Shown: positions 1 through 8,690, counted from the stretch's first letter. The stretch: 64,000 nt of DNA from UBA6049 sp965662345 (GCA_965662345.1 CBFIHE010000009.1:1-64000), one strand, 5' to 3'. Notes: a model not told the origin generated them from the letters alone. Numbers and translations: made by a program.

Positions 1-495
1 TTTAGCCTCTTGCATGTTCACAGGATCTGCATCATCGCTTTGCGCATACGGAATTTTCAGTTGCATACCTAGTTGTAAACCACCGCTAATGTGAGGGTTG
101 ATTTCTATAATCTCCTGAATGCTCAGTTTGTATTTCGTAGAAATGGAGTAAAGCGTTTCTTTCTTAGCAACAGTATGAACAATTGTGTCTCCGTTAATCA
201 AGACTTCGCTTCTTTTATATTCACGCTTATCCATCTCAGCAATAGGTATTCTAAGCGTTTGGCCGATTTTAATTCCAGATCCTGCGATATCAGGGTTAGC
301 CTCGGAAATGGCATCTATGGATACTATGTACTTCTTGGAAATAGCATAAAGCGTTTGGCCTTTCTGCACCAAGTGTATGTAGTAGCTACCTGTTTCATCT
401 TTAACCAACTCAGGTGTTTCCTGAGCACGAGATGAAAGAGATGCTAAAATTATTGCCAGAACGGCAATTAGCCTTTTTATATAATCTATTCCCAT
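1..495 (-). CDS. LysM-domain exported protein (C-terminus beyond the left edge)
   Basis: The first 165 codons are visible. The start ATG at 495-493 is followed by a short basic stretch, a hydrophobic segment (residues 8-22) and SSRAQ, so a Sec signal peptide is likely. Two LysM repeats follow at about residues 38-85 and 107-152; each has the pattern YxVxKGxTLYxISKKY ... ANP ... GQxLxIP. LysM domains bind peptidoglycan or other N-acetylglucosamine polymers. In Flavobacteriia, genes of this kind downstream of guaA usually encode LysM repeats fused to a periplasmic ligand-binding domain, but that part is outside the window, so this is inference. The start lies inside guaA (10-nt overlap), which suggests co-transcription and translational coupling with guaA. 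Confidence 0.85.
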   Translation of the reverse strand, partial: MGIDYIKRLIAVLAIILASLSSRAQETPELVKDETGSYYIHLVQKGQTLYAISKKYIVSIDAISEANPDIAGSGIKIGQTLRIPIAEMDKREYKRSEVLINGDTIVHTVAKKETLYSISTKYKLSIQEIIEINPHISGGLQLGMQLKIPYAQSDDADPVNMQEAK

Positions 496-2015
496 TCTAT
501 GGTTGCAGGTGGCTTTGAACTAATATCGTAAACTACTCTGTTTATTCCGTTAACCTTGTTAATTATTTCGTTTGAAATTTTTGCCAAGAAATCATAGGGT
601 AAATGACACCAATCAGCAGTCATACCATCTGTTGAAGCTACAGCTCTTAAAGCCACCGCATTTTCATAGGTTCGTTCATCACCCATCACACCAACAGACT
701 GAACAGGCAAAAGAATAACCCCCGCTTGCCAAACATCATTATACAAACCATGTGCCTTTAATCCATTAATGAAAATGGAATCTGCATCTTGAAGTAACGC
801 CACTTTCTCGGGTGTTATTTCACCTAGAATACGAATAGCAAGACCTGGGCCAGGGAATGGGTGTCTACCCAATAATTCACCTGGTAGGCCAAGCTCTTTA
901 CCAACTCTTCGCACTTCGTCTTTGAAGAGGGTATTCAATGGCTCTACAACGTTCAGTTTCATAAAGTCTGGCAACCCTCCAACATTATGGTGAGACTTGA
1001 TGGTTGCAGATGGTCCCTTTACGCTCTTGCTCTCAATTACATCAGGATAAATGGTTCCTTGACCAAGCCATTTTACATCAGGAAGTTTACCTGCTTCTTC
1101 ATCAAAAACATCTATAAAAACTTTTCCAATTGCTTTTCGTTTCTTCTCAGGGTCAGAAACTCCGTCTAATGCAGCATAAAAAGCTTGTTTAGAATCTACA
1201 CCCTTAACGTTAAGCCCCAAACCTTCGTACTGTTTCAAGACTTGCTCAAACTCATCTTTACGAAGTAGTCCATTGTCTACGAAAATACAATGCAACCGAT
1301 CGCCAATGGCCTCATGCAATAACATAGCTGCTACCGAGCTATCAACTCCACCGCTAAGCCCAAGAACTACCCCATCATTTCCAAGCTTATGCTTAAGGTC
1401 TGTAATGGTTTCTTCAACGAACATAGCTGGTGTATGGTCGCAAGAACAACCACAAATACCTACCAGGAAGTTCTCTAAGATTTGTTTCCCGTCAACGGAG
1501 TGGTAAACTTCTGGGTGAAACTGAATACCATACGTTTCTTCATCTTTTATTTGGTATCCTGCAACCTCAACATCGTTGGTGCTACATATTACCTCAAAGC
1601 CTTCTGGTAACGCTTCAATCGTATCTCCATGAGACATCCATACTTGAGACTCTTGAGGGATTCCCTTCATTAGTGCAACGGCTGTGTGAATATGCGCCAA
1701 ATTAGCTCTGCCGTACTCTCTAATTTTACTCTTTACAACGTTTCCTCCAGAGTTTTGTGCAAGATATTGTGCTCCATAACATACGCCTAGCAGAGGCATT
1801 TTCCCTCTAATCTCAGACAAATCTGGAATAGGTGCATTCTTGTCGAAAACAGAATACGGACTACCAGAAAGAATTACCCCTTTAACCGTTGAATCAGGCA
1901 TGGGGAAATCATTGTAAGGATGTATTTCGCAGTACACATTCAATTCTCTAACGCGTCTAGCGATAAGCTGCGTGTACTGAGACCCAAAGTCTAGAATGAG
2001 GATTTTTTCTTGCAT
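486..2015 (-). CDS. guaA: GMP synthase (glutamine-hydrolysing)
   Basis: Converts XMP, ATP and glutamine to GMP, the last step of guanine nucleotide synthesis. The protein has 509 residues. The class I glutamine amidotransferase domain comes first: nucleophile Cys79 in GVCYGAQ, and His167/Glu169 in FHPEV. The ATP pyrophosphatase domain carries the PP-loop SGGVDSS near residue 221, and a dimerisation domain ends in PPATIEWE. Length and order match the bacterial family. An in-frame TTG six bases upstream (2021) would add two residues, but I prefer the ATG at 2015 because MQEKILILDFGSQ is the usual N-terminus. A TAnnTTTG element (2026-2019) ends only 3 nt before this ATG, so the mRNA may be leaderless. 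The LysM gene overlaps the 3' end. Confidence 0.97.
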   Translation of the reverse strand: MQEKILILDFGSQYTQLIARRVRELNVYCEIHPYNDFPMPDSTVKGVILSGSPYSVFDKNAPIPDLSEIRGKMPLLGVCYGAQYLAQNSGGNVVKSKIREYGRANLAHIHTAVALMKGIPQESQVWMSHGDTIEALPEGFEVICSTNDVEVAGYQIKDEETYGIQFHPEVYHSVDGKQILENFLVGICGCSCDHTPAMFVEETITDLKHKLGNDGVVLGLSGGVDSSVAAMLLHEAIGDRLHCIFVDNGLLRKDEFEQVLKQYEGLGLNVKGVDSKQAFYAALDGVSDPEKKRKAIGKVFIDVFDEEAGKLPDVKWLGQGTIYPDVIESKSVKGPSATIKSHHNVGGLPDFMKLNVVEPLNTLFKDEVRRVGKELGLPGELLGRHPFPGPGLAIRILGEITPEKVALLQDADSIFINGLKAHGLYNDVWQAGVILLPVQSVGVMGDERTYENAVALRAVASTDGMTADWCHLPYDFLAKISNEIINKVNGINRVVYDISSKPPATIEWE

Positions 2016-2018
2016 GTG

Positions 2019-2026
2019 CAAATGTA
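2019..2026 (-). promoter_or_regulatory. Putative -7 element (TACATTTG) of guaA
   Basis: It matches the Bacteroidota -7 consensus TAnnTTTG at all fixed positions. It lies 3 nt before the guaA ATG, so transcription would begin at or next to the start codon. No convincing -33 TTG was found at the usual distance. Confidence 0.5.
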
Positions 2027-2062
2027 AAATTTCAACCCCACAAATGAGAGATTAAACAAGGC

Positions 2063-2079
2063 TTGAACAGCCTGTTCAA
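2063..2079. promoter_or_regulatory. 17-bp perfect inverted repeat, candidate operator
   Basis: TTGAACAG-C-CTGTTCAA is an exact palindrome with 8-bp arms and one central base. A further TGAACA half-site follows at 2080-2085. It lies in the divergent intergenic region between guaA and the lipoprotein gene, upstream of the guaA -7 element. The symmetry suggests a dimeric regulator site. The GAAC-N5-GTTC spacing differs from the Gram-positive LexA box (N4), so I do not assign a regulator. Confidence 0.45.
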
Positions 2080-2170
2080 TGAACAATTCTAATGGCACTG
2101 AAATTAGCAGTAACTTTTTCTTATTGAAGGTCTTGAGAAATAACACTTAACCAATACGCTTAGAATTCTA

Positions 2171-2178
2171 TACTTTTG
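2171..2178 (+). promoter_or_regulatory. Putative -7 element (TACTTTTG) of the lipoprotein gene
   Basis: Exact TAnnTTTG match, 20 nt before the ATG at 2199. The ATG gives a better signal peptide than the GTG overlapping this element. Confidence 0.55.
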
Positions 2179-2198
2179 TGAAAACCAAAACTTTAAAC

Positions 2199-2738
2199 AT
2201 GAAAATTTTTTTGAAAATTGGAGCTCTTGCTCTTGCCGTTGCTTTTGTTGGAAGCTCTTGTGAAAAACTAGATGAGCTTACAACCTTAGCCATAGATACA
2301 GAACTCTCAGAAAAAACAATAATAGATATTCAAGACACTGGTGATGTTTCTTATTCTATGACTCAAACTTTTGAGGCTTCTTCTAATGAAGACTTAAAAG
2401 ATTATATGGATAAACTAACCACTATTGAAATAACCACTATTCAATACAAGGTTTCTAACTATACAGGAGCAGATGATGGTGCGTTTGAAGGAACGTTAAA
2501 GTTTGCTGCAATTCCTTACGCATTGGAAATGCCTTACACAGAAGTAAAAGATGCGATGGAAAACGATGTAGTAACGACTATTCGTGCTACAGAAGATCAA
2601 CTTGCAGATATCTCTGCTTTGTTCTTAGACGGACAACCTGTTGATGTAGAATTTGCTGGCACTGGTTACAATGCACCTATGAAATTTGATTTAAAATTAA
2701 TTCTTAAGGTGCAAGCAAAAGCTGAGATTGAAGAGTAG
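2199..2738 (+). CDS. Small hypothetical lipoprotein
   Basis: 179 residues. The N-terminus is a lipoprotein signal: basic MK start, hydrophobic core, then VGSSC with the lipidated Cys at about residue 21. The acidic residues just after the Cys (EKLDEL) are common in Bacteroidota lipoproteins. The mature part alternates polar and hydrophobic residues as in beta-sheet proteins, with no Cys or recognisable catalytic motif. I do not recognise a family. It is a single-gene unit with its own promoter and a strong terminator after the stop. An in-frame GTG at 2178 would add seven residues but lies within the promoter element, so I use the ATG. Confidence 0.8.
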   Translation: MKIFLKIGALALAVAFVGSSCEKLDELTTLAIDTELSEKTIIDIQDTGDVSYSMTQTFEASSNEDLKDYMDKLTTIEITTIQYKVSNYTGADDGAFEGTLKFAAIPYALEMPYTEVKDAMENDVVTTIRATEDQLADISALFLDGQPVDVEFAGTGYNAPMKFDLKLILKVQAKAEIEE

Positions 2739-2760
2739 AAATAATGGCAATGCCCATTGA

Positions 2761-2792
2761 AAGCTCGAAGGAAATATCCTTCGAGCTTTTTT
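2761..2792 (+). terminator. Rho-independent terminator
   Basis: A 12-bp perfect stem (2761-2772 with 2777-2788) has an AATA loop and runs into a T tract that reaches the TAA of the convergent bshC. It ends the lipoprotein transcript. On the other strand the tail is TTTC, so it may also act weakly for bshC. Confidence 0.9.
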
Positions 2793-4380
2793 ATGCTCTT
2801 AAGATTTTAAGTTGTGTATCAAATGCATTGCAATGGTGGTAAATCTCTTCTAAGAAAGACTCATTCCCAAAATCTAAGAGCATCTGTACAATGTTGATAT
2901 ATCGCTCTTGCACTTTGCCATTAGGCAGTGCTTCTGCTCTGATAGCATAAACACGGTCTGCGACCACATTTGCATTTCTTTTCTCTGCTCTGATAAGCTT
3001 CTTTTCTAGCCTATACAATTCATTTAAGCCCTTCTGTAGTGAAGATAATGCTGCTGCTTCTAGAGTAGCGTCTTCATCTTTCATGCGTTGAATAATTTCT
3101 TGATAGGCTAATTCAACAGCATCTCTTTTCTTTTCAAAGAAAACATGAGACCCCTTTTCTTCATGCACATGCGCTTTGAGATAATCATCACAATCCATAA
3201 AAATCTCATGCGGGAGGATTTGCTCTTGTTGCATTTTACGCGAAGTACTAGCGCTCAACACTACAAACCCATCTCTCAGCATTACCTGAGGAAAGAAAAC
3301 ATTCATCTTTTCAAATACGCTCTTGAGTTGTAACCAATAGGCAACCTCTGCACCTCCCCCAACGTAACTTAGGTTGGGTAGGATCATTTCTTGATAAAGC
3401 GGCCGTAGAATCACGTTTGGGCTAAATCTTTCTGGATATTCTTCAAGCTCTAGCCTCATCTCTGCTTCTGAGAAAACCAAAGGTGTATTAAGTACTGTAA
3501 AACCATTTGTAGATTTCTCAATGCGTTCTCTTATTCCATCTTTTAGGTAAAACAGGTTTATCGACCTACCCGCTACCTGTGCTTTATAACCAAGGTTTTT
3601 CCATTCGGCTAAAGTAGCGTCAACATCTTGTTGTGATCCTTCTCCAAATAACTCATTCTCAACTGCAGGTAGAAATGCACGCTTTAGTCTAGGAGTATCT
3701 CCATCTACTACTAAGAATGAATGCCCTTTAAACAAGCGATTCACCAATAATCTTGTTGCTTGCGCCAGATTCTTTCCCTTGCGGTAAGCTTCTAAAAACG
3801 GCTCAATTACTCCCCGAGCATGGAGCGATTCACCTAGTTCTTTTTCAATTAGATCTAGTATCGGCTGCAGACCTTCAAGCGAGAACCTACCAACAGCTCC
3901 TTTCTGTTTATCTTCCCAACGGTAAGCAGATTGACTTAGGTGAAAATGGTTGATTTCATCAAAATCATGATCCTCTGTTGCCATCCAATATACAGGAATG
4001 ATATTCTTATCTGGATGGGCCTCGTTCAACCTTTCAGCCATTTTGATGACTGAGAATATTTTGTAAACGAAATACAACGGACCCGTAAACAGGTTGAGCT
4101 GGTGACCAGTTACAATGGTGAATGTATTTTCATCTCTTAACTGATTCAAACAGTTAGCTTGTTCAGGAGATATTGAATCACCATATTGGAGTTGAAGCTC
4201 AGAAACCAATAACTCTCTATCAATGGGGAAATTAGGCCTTTGCGCTAACGCATCCTCTAGCCCTTGAAAAGATGGTTCAAAACGGTATAGACTATTTAAG
4301 CTTGATTTTCCTTCAAGATAATCTAGCGTTATAGGATGAAGCATGTTGGTTTCTGCATATGCTGCCTTCTCTAGCTTCAT
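2791..4380 (-). CDS. bshC: Bacillithiol biosynthesis cysteine-adding enzyme
   Basis: BshC adds cysteine to glucosaminyl-malate in the last step of making bacillithiol, the low-molecular-weight thiol of Firmicutes and many Bacteroidota. The 529-residue length fits the family. Family marks are the Rossmann-like N-terminal part with TGHQLNLFTGPLY (about 135-147), VYWMATEDHDFDE (about 168-180), the NVILRPLYQ region, and a long C-terminal helical coiled-coil region. It is the last gene of the ftsY-rimO-bshC unit and overlaps rimO by 4 nt (ATGA). BshA and BshB are not in the window and should be elsewhere in the genome. Confidence 0.93.
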   Translation of the reverse strand: MKLEKAAYAETNMLHPITLDYLEGKSSLNSLYRFEPSFQGLEDALAQRPNFPIDRELLVSELQLQYGDSISPEQANCLNQLRDENTFTIVTGHQLNLFTGPLYFVYKIFSVIKMAERLNEAHPDKNIIPVYWMATEDHDFDEINHFHLSQSAYRWEDKQKGAVGRFSLEGLQPILDLIEKELGESLHARGVIEPFLEAYRKGKNLAQATRLLVNRLFKGHSFLVVDGDTPRLKRAFLPAVENELFGEGSQQDVDATLAEWKNLGYKAQVAGRSINLFYLKDGIRERIEKSTNGFTVLNTPLVFSEAEMRLELEEYPERFSPNVILRPLYQEMILPNLSYVGGGAEVAYWLQLKSVFEKMNVFFPQVMLRDGFVVLSASTSRKMQQEQILPHEIFMDCDDYLKAHVHEEKGSHVFFEKKRDAVELAYQEIIQRMKDEDATLEAAALSSLQKGLNELYRLEKKLIRAEKRNANVVADRVYAIRAEALPNGKVQERYINIVQMLLDFGNESFLEEIYHHCNAFDTQLKILRA

Positions 4381-5702
4381 GCAACTTCGTTTTCATCTAC
4401 TTCGCCATACAAATCGAAATGCTCTGCACGCGTTATTTTCACATTGGCAAAATCACCAATTCGAACATAGCCTGATGACTTGGGAACCAATACTTCATTG
4501 TCTACTTCTGGAGAATCAAACTCTGTTCTTCCAATAAAGAAATCGCCTTCTGCTTTGTCAAATAACACTTTCATGGTTTGCCCAACAAAGCGTTGGTTCT
4601 TACGGAAAGAAATATCGCCTTGCAACTCCATTATGGCAGAGGCTCGTTCTTGTTTCACTTCTTCTGGAATATTATCTTCCATTCCATAAGCATGGGTATT
4701 TTCTTCATGGGAATACGGGAATATTCCTAACCGATCGAATTCGGTTTCAGCAACCCAGTCGTATAGTTCTTGGAAATCTTTATCTGTTTCTCCAGGAAAA
4801 CCAGATATCAATGTGGTTCTCAATGCCAGGTTAGGGTTGTGATTTCGTATGGCATCTACCAATTTTTGTGTCTTCTTGCGCGAGATTAATCTACGCATAG
4901 ACTTTAGCATGTTATCACTGATGTGCTGAAGTGGCATATCCAGGTAGTTGGCCACATTGGGATGATCTTTAATTACATCCAACACTTCCATTGGGAACCC
5001 AGCAGGGTAGGCATAATGCAACCTAACCCATTCAATACCGTGCACATCTGCCAACTTACCCAGCAACTCATCTAAGTTTCTCTTACCATATAAGTCTAAC
5101 CCGTAATAGGTGAGGTCTTGTGCTATGAGCATCAATTCTTTGGTGCCATTGGCGGCTAAACCTTCTGCCTGCTGCACTAAGTCTTCTATTGGTGTAGAGC
5201 GGTGCTTTCCTCGCATTAACGGAATGGCACAAAAAGCACAGGGTCTATCACAACCTTCTGCAATTTTCAAATAGGCAAAGTGGGCAGGAGTTGTTAGCAA
5301 GCGCTCACCAACTAATTCGTGTTTGTAATCTGCTTTCAGCGTTTTTAGAAGCCGAGGTAAATCTCTAGTGCCAAAATAAGCATCAACTTCTGGTATCTCC
5401 TTTTCTAAATCAGGCCCATAACGCTGACTTAAGCACCCTGTAACATAAACTTTAGATACAGAACCTTGCTTCTTGGCTTCAACCCAATCTAATATCGTAT
5501 CAATAGATTCTTGTTTCGCACTTTCTATAAATCCACAGGTATTAATTACCACAACCTCAGAGTCTAACTTCTCCGATTCGTGTTCAACTTCAAACTTATT
5601 AGCCTTGAGTTGCCCCATTAGGACCTCTGAGTCGTAAATATTCTTGGAGCATCCAAGAGTAACTACGTTTACCTTATTCTTTCTGAGTGTTTTCGTTTTC
5701 AT
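4377..5702 (-). CDS. rimO: Ribosomal protein S12 methylthiotransferase
   Basis: A radical-SAM methylthiotransferase that modifies the conserved aspartate of ribosomal protein S12. The 441 residues show the expected order. The N-terminal MTTase domain has Cys18, Cys56 and Cys90 for one Fe-S cluster. The radical-SAM core has the CxxxCxxC motif at Cys151, Cys155 and Cys158. A C-terminal TRAM domain ends near EHFDLYGEV. The GCSKN and NTCGF motifs favour RimO over MiaB. It lies 3 nt after ftsY and overlaps bshC by 4 nt, in a conserved Bacteroidota gene order. Confidence 0.95.
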   Translation of the reverse strand: MKTKTLRKNKVNVVTLGCSKNIYDSEVLMGQLKANKFEVEHESEKLDSEVVVINTCGFIESAKQESIDTILDWVEAKKQGSVSKVYVTGCLSQRYGPDLEKEIPEVDAYFGTRDLPRLLKTLKADYKHELVGERLLTTPAHFAYLKIAEGCDRPCAFCAIPLMRGKHRSTPIEDLVQQAEGLAANGTKELMLIAQDLTYYGLDLYGKRNLDELLGKLADVHGIEWVRLHYAYPAGFPMEVLDVIKDHPNVANYLDMPLQHISDNMLKSMRRLISRKKTQKLVDAIRNHNPNLALRTTLISGFPGETDKDFQELYDWVAETEFDRLGIFPYSHEENTHAYGMEDNIPEEVKQERASAIMELQGDISFRKNQRFVGQTMKVLFDKAEGDFFIGRTEFDSPEVDNEVLVPKSSGYVRIGDFANVKITRAEHFDLYGEVDENEVA

Positions 5703-5705
5703 AAA

Positions 5706-6662
5706 CTACCTCTCTCCAAACAATGAATCTACAAAAGTGGTTCTGTTGAAAAGCTGTAAATCTTCCATGCCTTCACCAACACCTATATATTTTACTGGAA
5801 TTTTGAACTCATCGGAGATTCCAATAACAACGCCTCCTTTGGCAGTTCCGTCTAGTTTAGTTAGAGCCAATGCTGTAACATCTGTTGCCTTTGTGAATTG
5901 CCTAGCCTGTTCTACCGCATTCTGCCCTGTAGAAGCATCTAACACCAGTAGAACTTCATGAGGTGCTTCTGGAAGAACCTTTTGCATTACATTCTTAATC
6001 TTGGTGAGTTCATTCATAAGTCCCACCTTATTATGTAATCTTCCAGCCGTATCAATGATAACCACATCTGCACCTTGTGCAACTCCTGATTCAAGAGCAT
6101 CAAAAGCAACTGAAGCTGGGTCTGAGCCCATTTTTTGAGTGATTATAGGTACATCTACTCTACTGGCCCAAACTTGAAGTTGGTCTATAGCAGCAGCTCT
6201 AAATGTATCTGCTGCACCAAGCACTACTTTCTTTCCTTGTTGTTTAAGCTGGTGGGCCAGCTTACCTATAGTGGTAGTTTTTCCCACACCATTTACACCC
6301 ACAACCATAATCACGTATGGATCTTTCTGATCTGGCACAATACGTTCGGGCTGATCTGCACTATTATTCTCATTCAAAAGAGCACCAATCTCTTCACGTA
6401 AAATGCCATTCAGTTCAGAAGTACCTAAGTATTTATCATCAGCTACGCGCTCCTCTATGCGCTCTATGATTTTAAGTGTTGTATCTACTCCAACATCTGA
6501 AGTAACCAGAATTTCCTCCAGATTATCCAGCACCTCATCGTCTACCTTGGATTTACCCGCAATGCTTCTAGTTAATTTAGAAAAGAAACCCTCTCTGGTC
6601 TTGGACAAACCTTTATCTAGGTTTTCCTTCTTTTCCTTGGAGAAAAAATCGAATAGCCCCAT
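5706..6662 (-). CDS. ftsY: Signal recognition particle receptor FtsY
   Basis: GTPase that docks SRP-bound ribosomes at the membrane for co-translational insertion. The 318 residues hold a short N-terminal A region, the helical N domain (about 25-100) and the G domain: Walker A GVNGVGKTTT (122-131), the insertion-box DTFRAAAIDQL region, DTAGR (about 204-208) and TKLDGTAKGG. The acidic A domain is short, as is usual in Bacteroidota. It starts a new transcription unit: a terminator and then a TACATTTG element separate it from the ribosomal protein genes upstream. Confidence 0.97.
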   Translation of the reverse strand: MGLFDFFSKEKKENLDKGLSKTREGFFSKLTRSIAGKSKVDDEVLDNLEEILVTSDVGVDTTLKIIERIEERVADDKYLGTSELNGILREEIGALLNENNSADQPERIVPDQKDPYVIMVVGVNGVGKTTTIGKLAHQLKQQGKKVVLGAADTFRAAAIDQLQVWASRVDVPIITQKMGSDPASVAFDALESGVAQGADVVIIDTAGRLHNKVGLMNELTKIKNVMQKVLPEAPHEVLLVLDASTGQNAVEQARQFTKATDVTALALTKLDGTAKGGVVIGISDEFKIPVKYIGVGEGMEDLQLFNRTTFVDSLFGER

Positions 6663-6708
6663 ACGTGAAATGGTTTTAAAGAGCTGAAAACTCTAATATC
6701 AAAGTTTC

Positions 6709-6716
6709 CAAATGTA
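6709..6716 (-). promoter_or_regulatory. Putative -7 element (TACATTTG) of ftsY-rimO-bshC
   Basis: Exact TAnnTTTG match on the minus strand, just after the terminator of the rpmB operon and 46 nt before the ftsY ATG. It supports an independent ftsY transcript. Confidence 0.5.
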
Positions 6717-6720
6717 AGAC

Positions 6721-6756
6721 AAAAAAAAGCTCCTCTTCCGCGAACGGAGAGGAGCT
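6721..6756 (-). terminator. Rho-independent terminator of the rpmB-rpmG-DUF4295 operon
   Basis: On the minus strand a 12-bp GC-rich stem (6745-6756 with 6728-6740, one bulged base) has a TTCG tetraloop and runs into eight T residues. It lies 21 nt after the DUF4295 stop. Confidence 0.92.
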
Positions 6757-6777
6757 GTATCTATACTTATCTCGGCT

Positions 6778-6930
6778 CTATTTAGCCAAAAATTCTTTCA
6801 CTTTATCTGTAGGCACAATGCGCTCTTCGAACATGTATGCACCTGTTTTGGGCGAGCGTACGGTCTTGATCACTTTAGTCAAATCCTTTGCACCACCTTT
6901 ACCTAATGTTGCTACTGTCTTCTTTGCCAT
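6778..6930 (-). CDS. DUF4295 family small ribosome-associated protein
   Basis: A 50-residue basic protein beginning MAKKTVATLGKGG and ending VKEFLAK. DUF4295 is restricted to Bacteroidota and is encoded directly after rpmG, as here. From memory, a Flavobacterium ribosome structure described an extra large-subunit protein called bL38 that I believe is this family; I cannot check that. The gene lies 1 nt downstream of rpmG and is the last gene before the terminator, so it would be made with L28 and L33. Its size, charge and operon fit a ribosomal role. Confidence 0.9.
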   Translation of the reverse strand: MAKKTVATLGKGGAKDLTKVIKTVRSPKTGAYMFEERIVPTDKVKEFLAK

Positions 6931-6931
6931 C

Positions 6932-7117
6932 TTACTTTATTTCTTTGTGTACAGTGTATCTCTTAAGAACAGGATTGTACTTCTTTAATTCAACACGGTC
7001 TGGTGTGTTTTTTCTGTTCTTGGTAGTGATATATCTAGAAGTACCGGGCATACCGCTTTCTTTGTGCTCGGTACACTCAAGAATTACTTGAATTCTATTA
7101 CCTTTTTTCTTAGCCAT
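6932..7117 (-). CDS. rpmG: Large-subunit ribosomal protein bL33
   Basis: 61 residues with the L33 pattern: MAKKKGNRIQVILECTEHK, then YITTKNRKNTPDRVELKKYNP and a basic tail. Only one Cys (residue 15) remains, so this is a zinc-free (C-minus) form. Second gene of the rpmB-rpmG-DUF4295 operon, 20 nt after rpmB. Confidence 0.95.
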   Translation of the reverse strand: MAKKKGNRIQVILECTEHKESGMPGTSRYITTKNRKNTPDRVELKKYNPVLKRYTVHKEIK

Positions 7118-7137
7118 AGCGCTTCGTTTCTAAGCAA

Positions 7138-7377
7138 TTATTTGTTCAAATAGCCTTTTTCTCTGGCTTCTTTCAAGCAAGCAGCTATTCCTTTCTTATT
7201 GATGGCACGAATGCCAGCAGCAGAAATTTTTAAAGTTACCCAAACATCTTCTTCAGGAACGTAAAAACGTTTCTTGTGCAAGTTGGGTTTAAATACGCGC
7301 TTTGTTCTCCTTTTGGAGTGAGAAACATTGTTTCCAACCATTAAGCGCTTTCCGGTTATTTCGCAAATTTGTGACAT
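7138..7377 (-). CDS. rpmB: Large-subunit ribosomal protein bL28
   Basis: 79 residues starting MSQICEITGKRLMVGNNVSHS, the usual L28 N-terminus, followed by SKRRTKRVFKPNLHKKRF. A longer reading frame upstream adds 11 residues not seen in the family, and the promoter element overlaps the start of that extension, so the ATG at 7377 is chosen. First gene of the operon. Confidence 0.95.
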   Translation of the reverse strand: MSQICEITGKRLMVGNNVSHSKRRTKRVFKPNLHKKRFYVPEEDVWVTLKISAAGIRAINKKGIAACLKEAREKGYLNK

Positions 7378-7407
7378 CTCTTTGAGCTTCTTTCGAAAAC
7401 AGGGGTG

Positions 7408-7439
7408 CAAATATAGGTTTTAAATCGGTTTGAAATCAA
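7408..7439 (-). promoter_or_regulatory. Promoter of the rpmB operon
   Basis: Minus strand: a -33 TTG (7439-7437), a 21-nt spacer, then TATATTTG (7415-7408), an exact TAnnTTTG match. The rpmB ATG follows after 30 nt. Confidence 0.65.
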
Positions 7440-8686
7440 GATAGATTCAAAATTTCTTTTCTGAGTAAATTGAGGGTAAAAAGGGTCGCTTTTCTGATAT
7501 TTCTTTCTCGGTTCTTTCCAAAGAATTCATGTGCCGTAACCGTACCTCCAGGGCCAGAAACAGCCATCCAAACTAAGCCTACTGGTTTCTCTTCTGTGCC
7601 TCCATCAGGACCAGCAATTCCACTAGTTGCAATACCAAATGTTGTTCCTAGCTTTTGTCTAATGCCCTCTGCCATTGCTTTAACCACTGACTCACTAACC
7701 GCACCATGCTTTTCTAAATCAACCACAGAAACCCCCAACTCGTTTTCTTTAACAGCGTTTGCATAGGCAACAACACTACCCTTAAAATACGCACTGCTAC
7801 CCGCAATACGGGTAATAAGGTGTGCAATATATCCTCCGGTGCAACTCTCAGCAGTAGCTAACGTAGCACCTTTCTCTCTTAATAGGTTTCCGATTACTTC
7901 TTCTAGTGTTTGCTTTTCATAGCCAAAGATGAGCTCAGGGATTAGCTCTTCTAACTCGCTTACTTTCTTGTTAATGCTGGATTTGACCTTCTCAGCACTA
8001 TTTCCGATACCAGAAATTCTCAAACGAACAACACCTGGAGAAGGTAAATATGCCAGCTTTAAATCATCATCTTTCAATGAGTCTTCCCATTTATCTATCA
8101 TGCCCATGAGTGTGCTCTCTCCTACTCCTTGGGTTAATACGGTTCTATGGTAAACTGATGGCGTTTTGAAATGCAATCTCCACTTAGGTAATAACACATC
8201 TGATACCATAGCCTTCATTTCATAGGGTACACCTGGCATAGAAACTAAAACCTGGCCATCACCAAAATCAAACCACATTCCTGGCGCTGTTCCATTGGGG
8301 TTCGTGATTACCTCACATGACTCAGGTACCAATGCTTGATAGCGGTTTACCTCTGGCATTTGAACGCCTCTATTCGCAAACAGTTGTTCCACATGCATCA
8401 ATACATCTTGATTCATTACTAAGGGGGTACTGAAATAATCTGCTAAAGTGCGCTTAGTTATATCATCTCTAGTTGGGCCCAAGCCTCCAGTAGTAATAAT
8501 TAGCTGCGCTCGTTCCGATGCCTCTTGAATCGAAAGCTTAATGTGCTCCTTATCATCTGTTACGGACGTGATTTGATGTACTCGAATACCTATGGAATTC
8601 AATTGTTCTGCAATCCAAGCTGAGTTTGTGTCTATAACTTGACCTATCAATATCTCATCGCCTATGGTAATTATCTCCGCTAACAT
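7436..8686 (-). CDS. cinA: CinA-family protein with nicotinamide-nucleotide amidase domain
   Basis: 416 residues. The N-terminal MoaB-like domain (about 1-170: AEIITIGDEILIGQ, TGGLGPTRDD) is linked to ADP-ribose or FAD pyrophosphatase activity in homologues. A middle domain joins it to the PncC-type deamidase (about 255-416), which recycles NMN to nicotinate mononucleotide. That domain shows ATAESCTGG with the catalytic Ser and SGIAGPDGGTEEKPVG. The ATG at 8686 gives the normal N-terminus MLAEIITIGDE; the ten extra codons upstream are not family-like. A TATATTTG element ends 4 nt before this ATG, so the mRNA is probably near-leaderless. Confidence 0.92.
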   Translation of the reverse strand: MLAEIITIGDEILIGQVIDTNSAWIAEQLNSIGIRVHQITSVTDDKEHIKLSIQEASERAQLIITTGGLGPTRDDITKRTLADYFSTPLVMNQDVLMHVEQLFANRGVQMPEVNRYQALVPESCEVITNPNGTAPGMWFDFGDGQVLVSMPGVPYEMKAMVSDVLLPKWRLHFKTPSVYHRTVLTQGVGESTLMGMIDKWEDSLKDDDLKLAYLPSPGVVRLRISGIGNSAEKVKSSINKKVSELEELIPELIFGYEKQTLEEVIGNLLREKGATLATAESCTGGYIAHLITRIAGSSAYFKGSVVAYANAVKENELGVSVVDLEKHGAVSESVVKAMAEGIRQKLGTTFGIATSGIAGPDGGTEEKPVGLVWMAVSGPGGTVTAHEFFGKNRERNIRKATLFTLNLLRKEILNLS

Positions 8687-8690
8687 GCAA

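Noticed and set aside
91..435. A 114-codon open frame on the plus strand over the LysM gene
   Set aside because: It lies antisense to the clear LysM repeats and has no family features.
2063..2079. SOS (LexA) box reading of the palindrome
   Set aside because: The GAAC-N5-GTTC spacing does not match the N4 LexA box and guaA is not an SOS gene.
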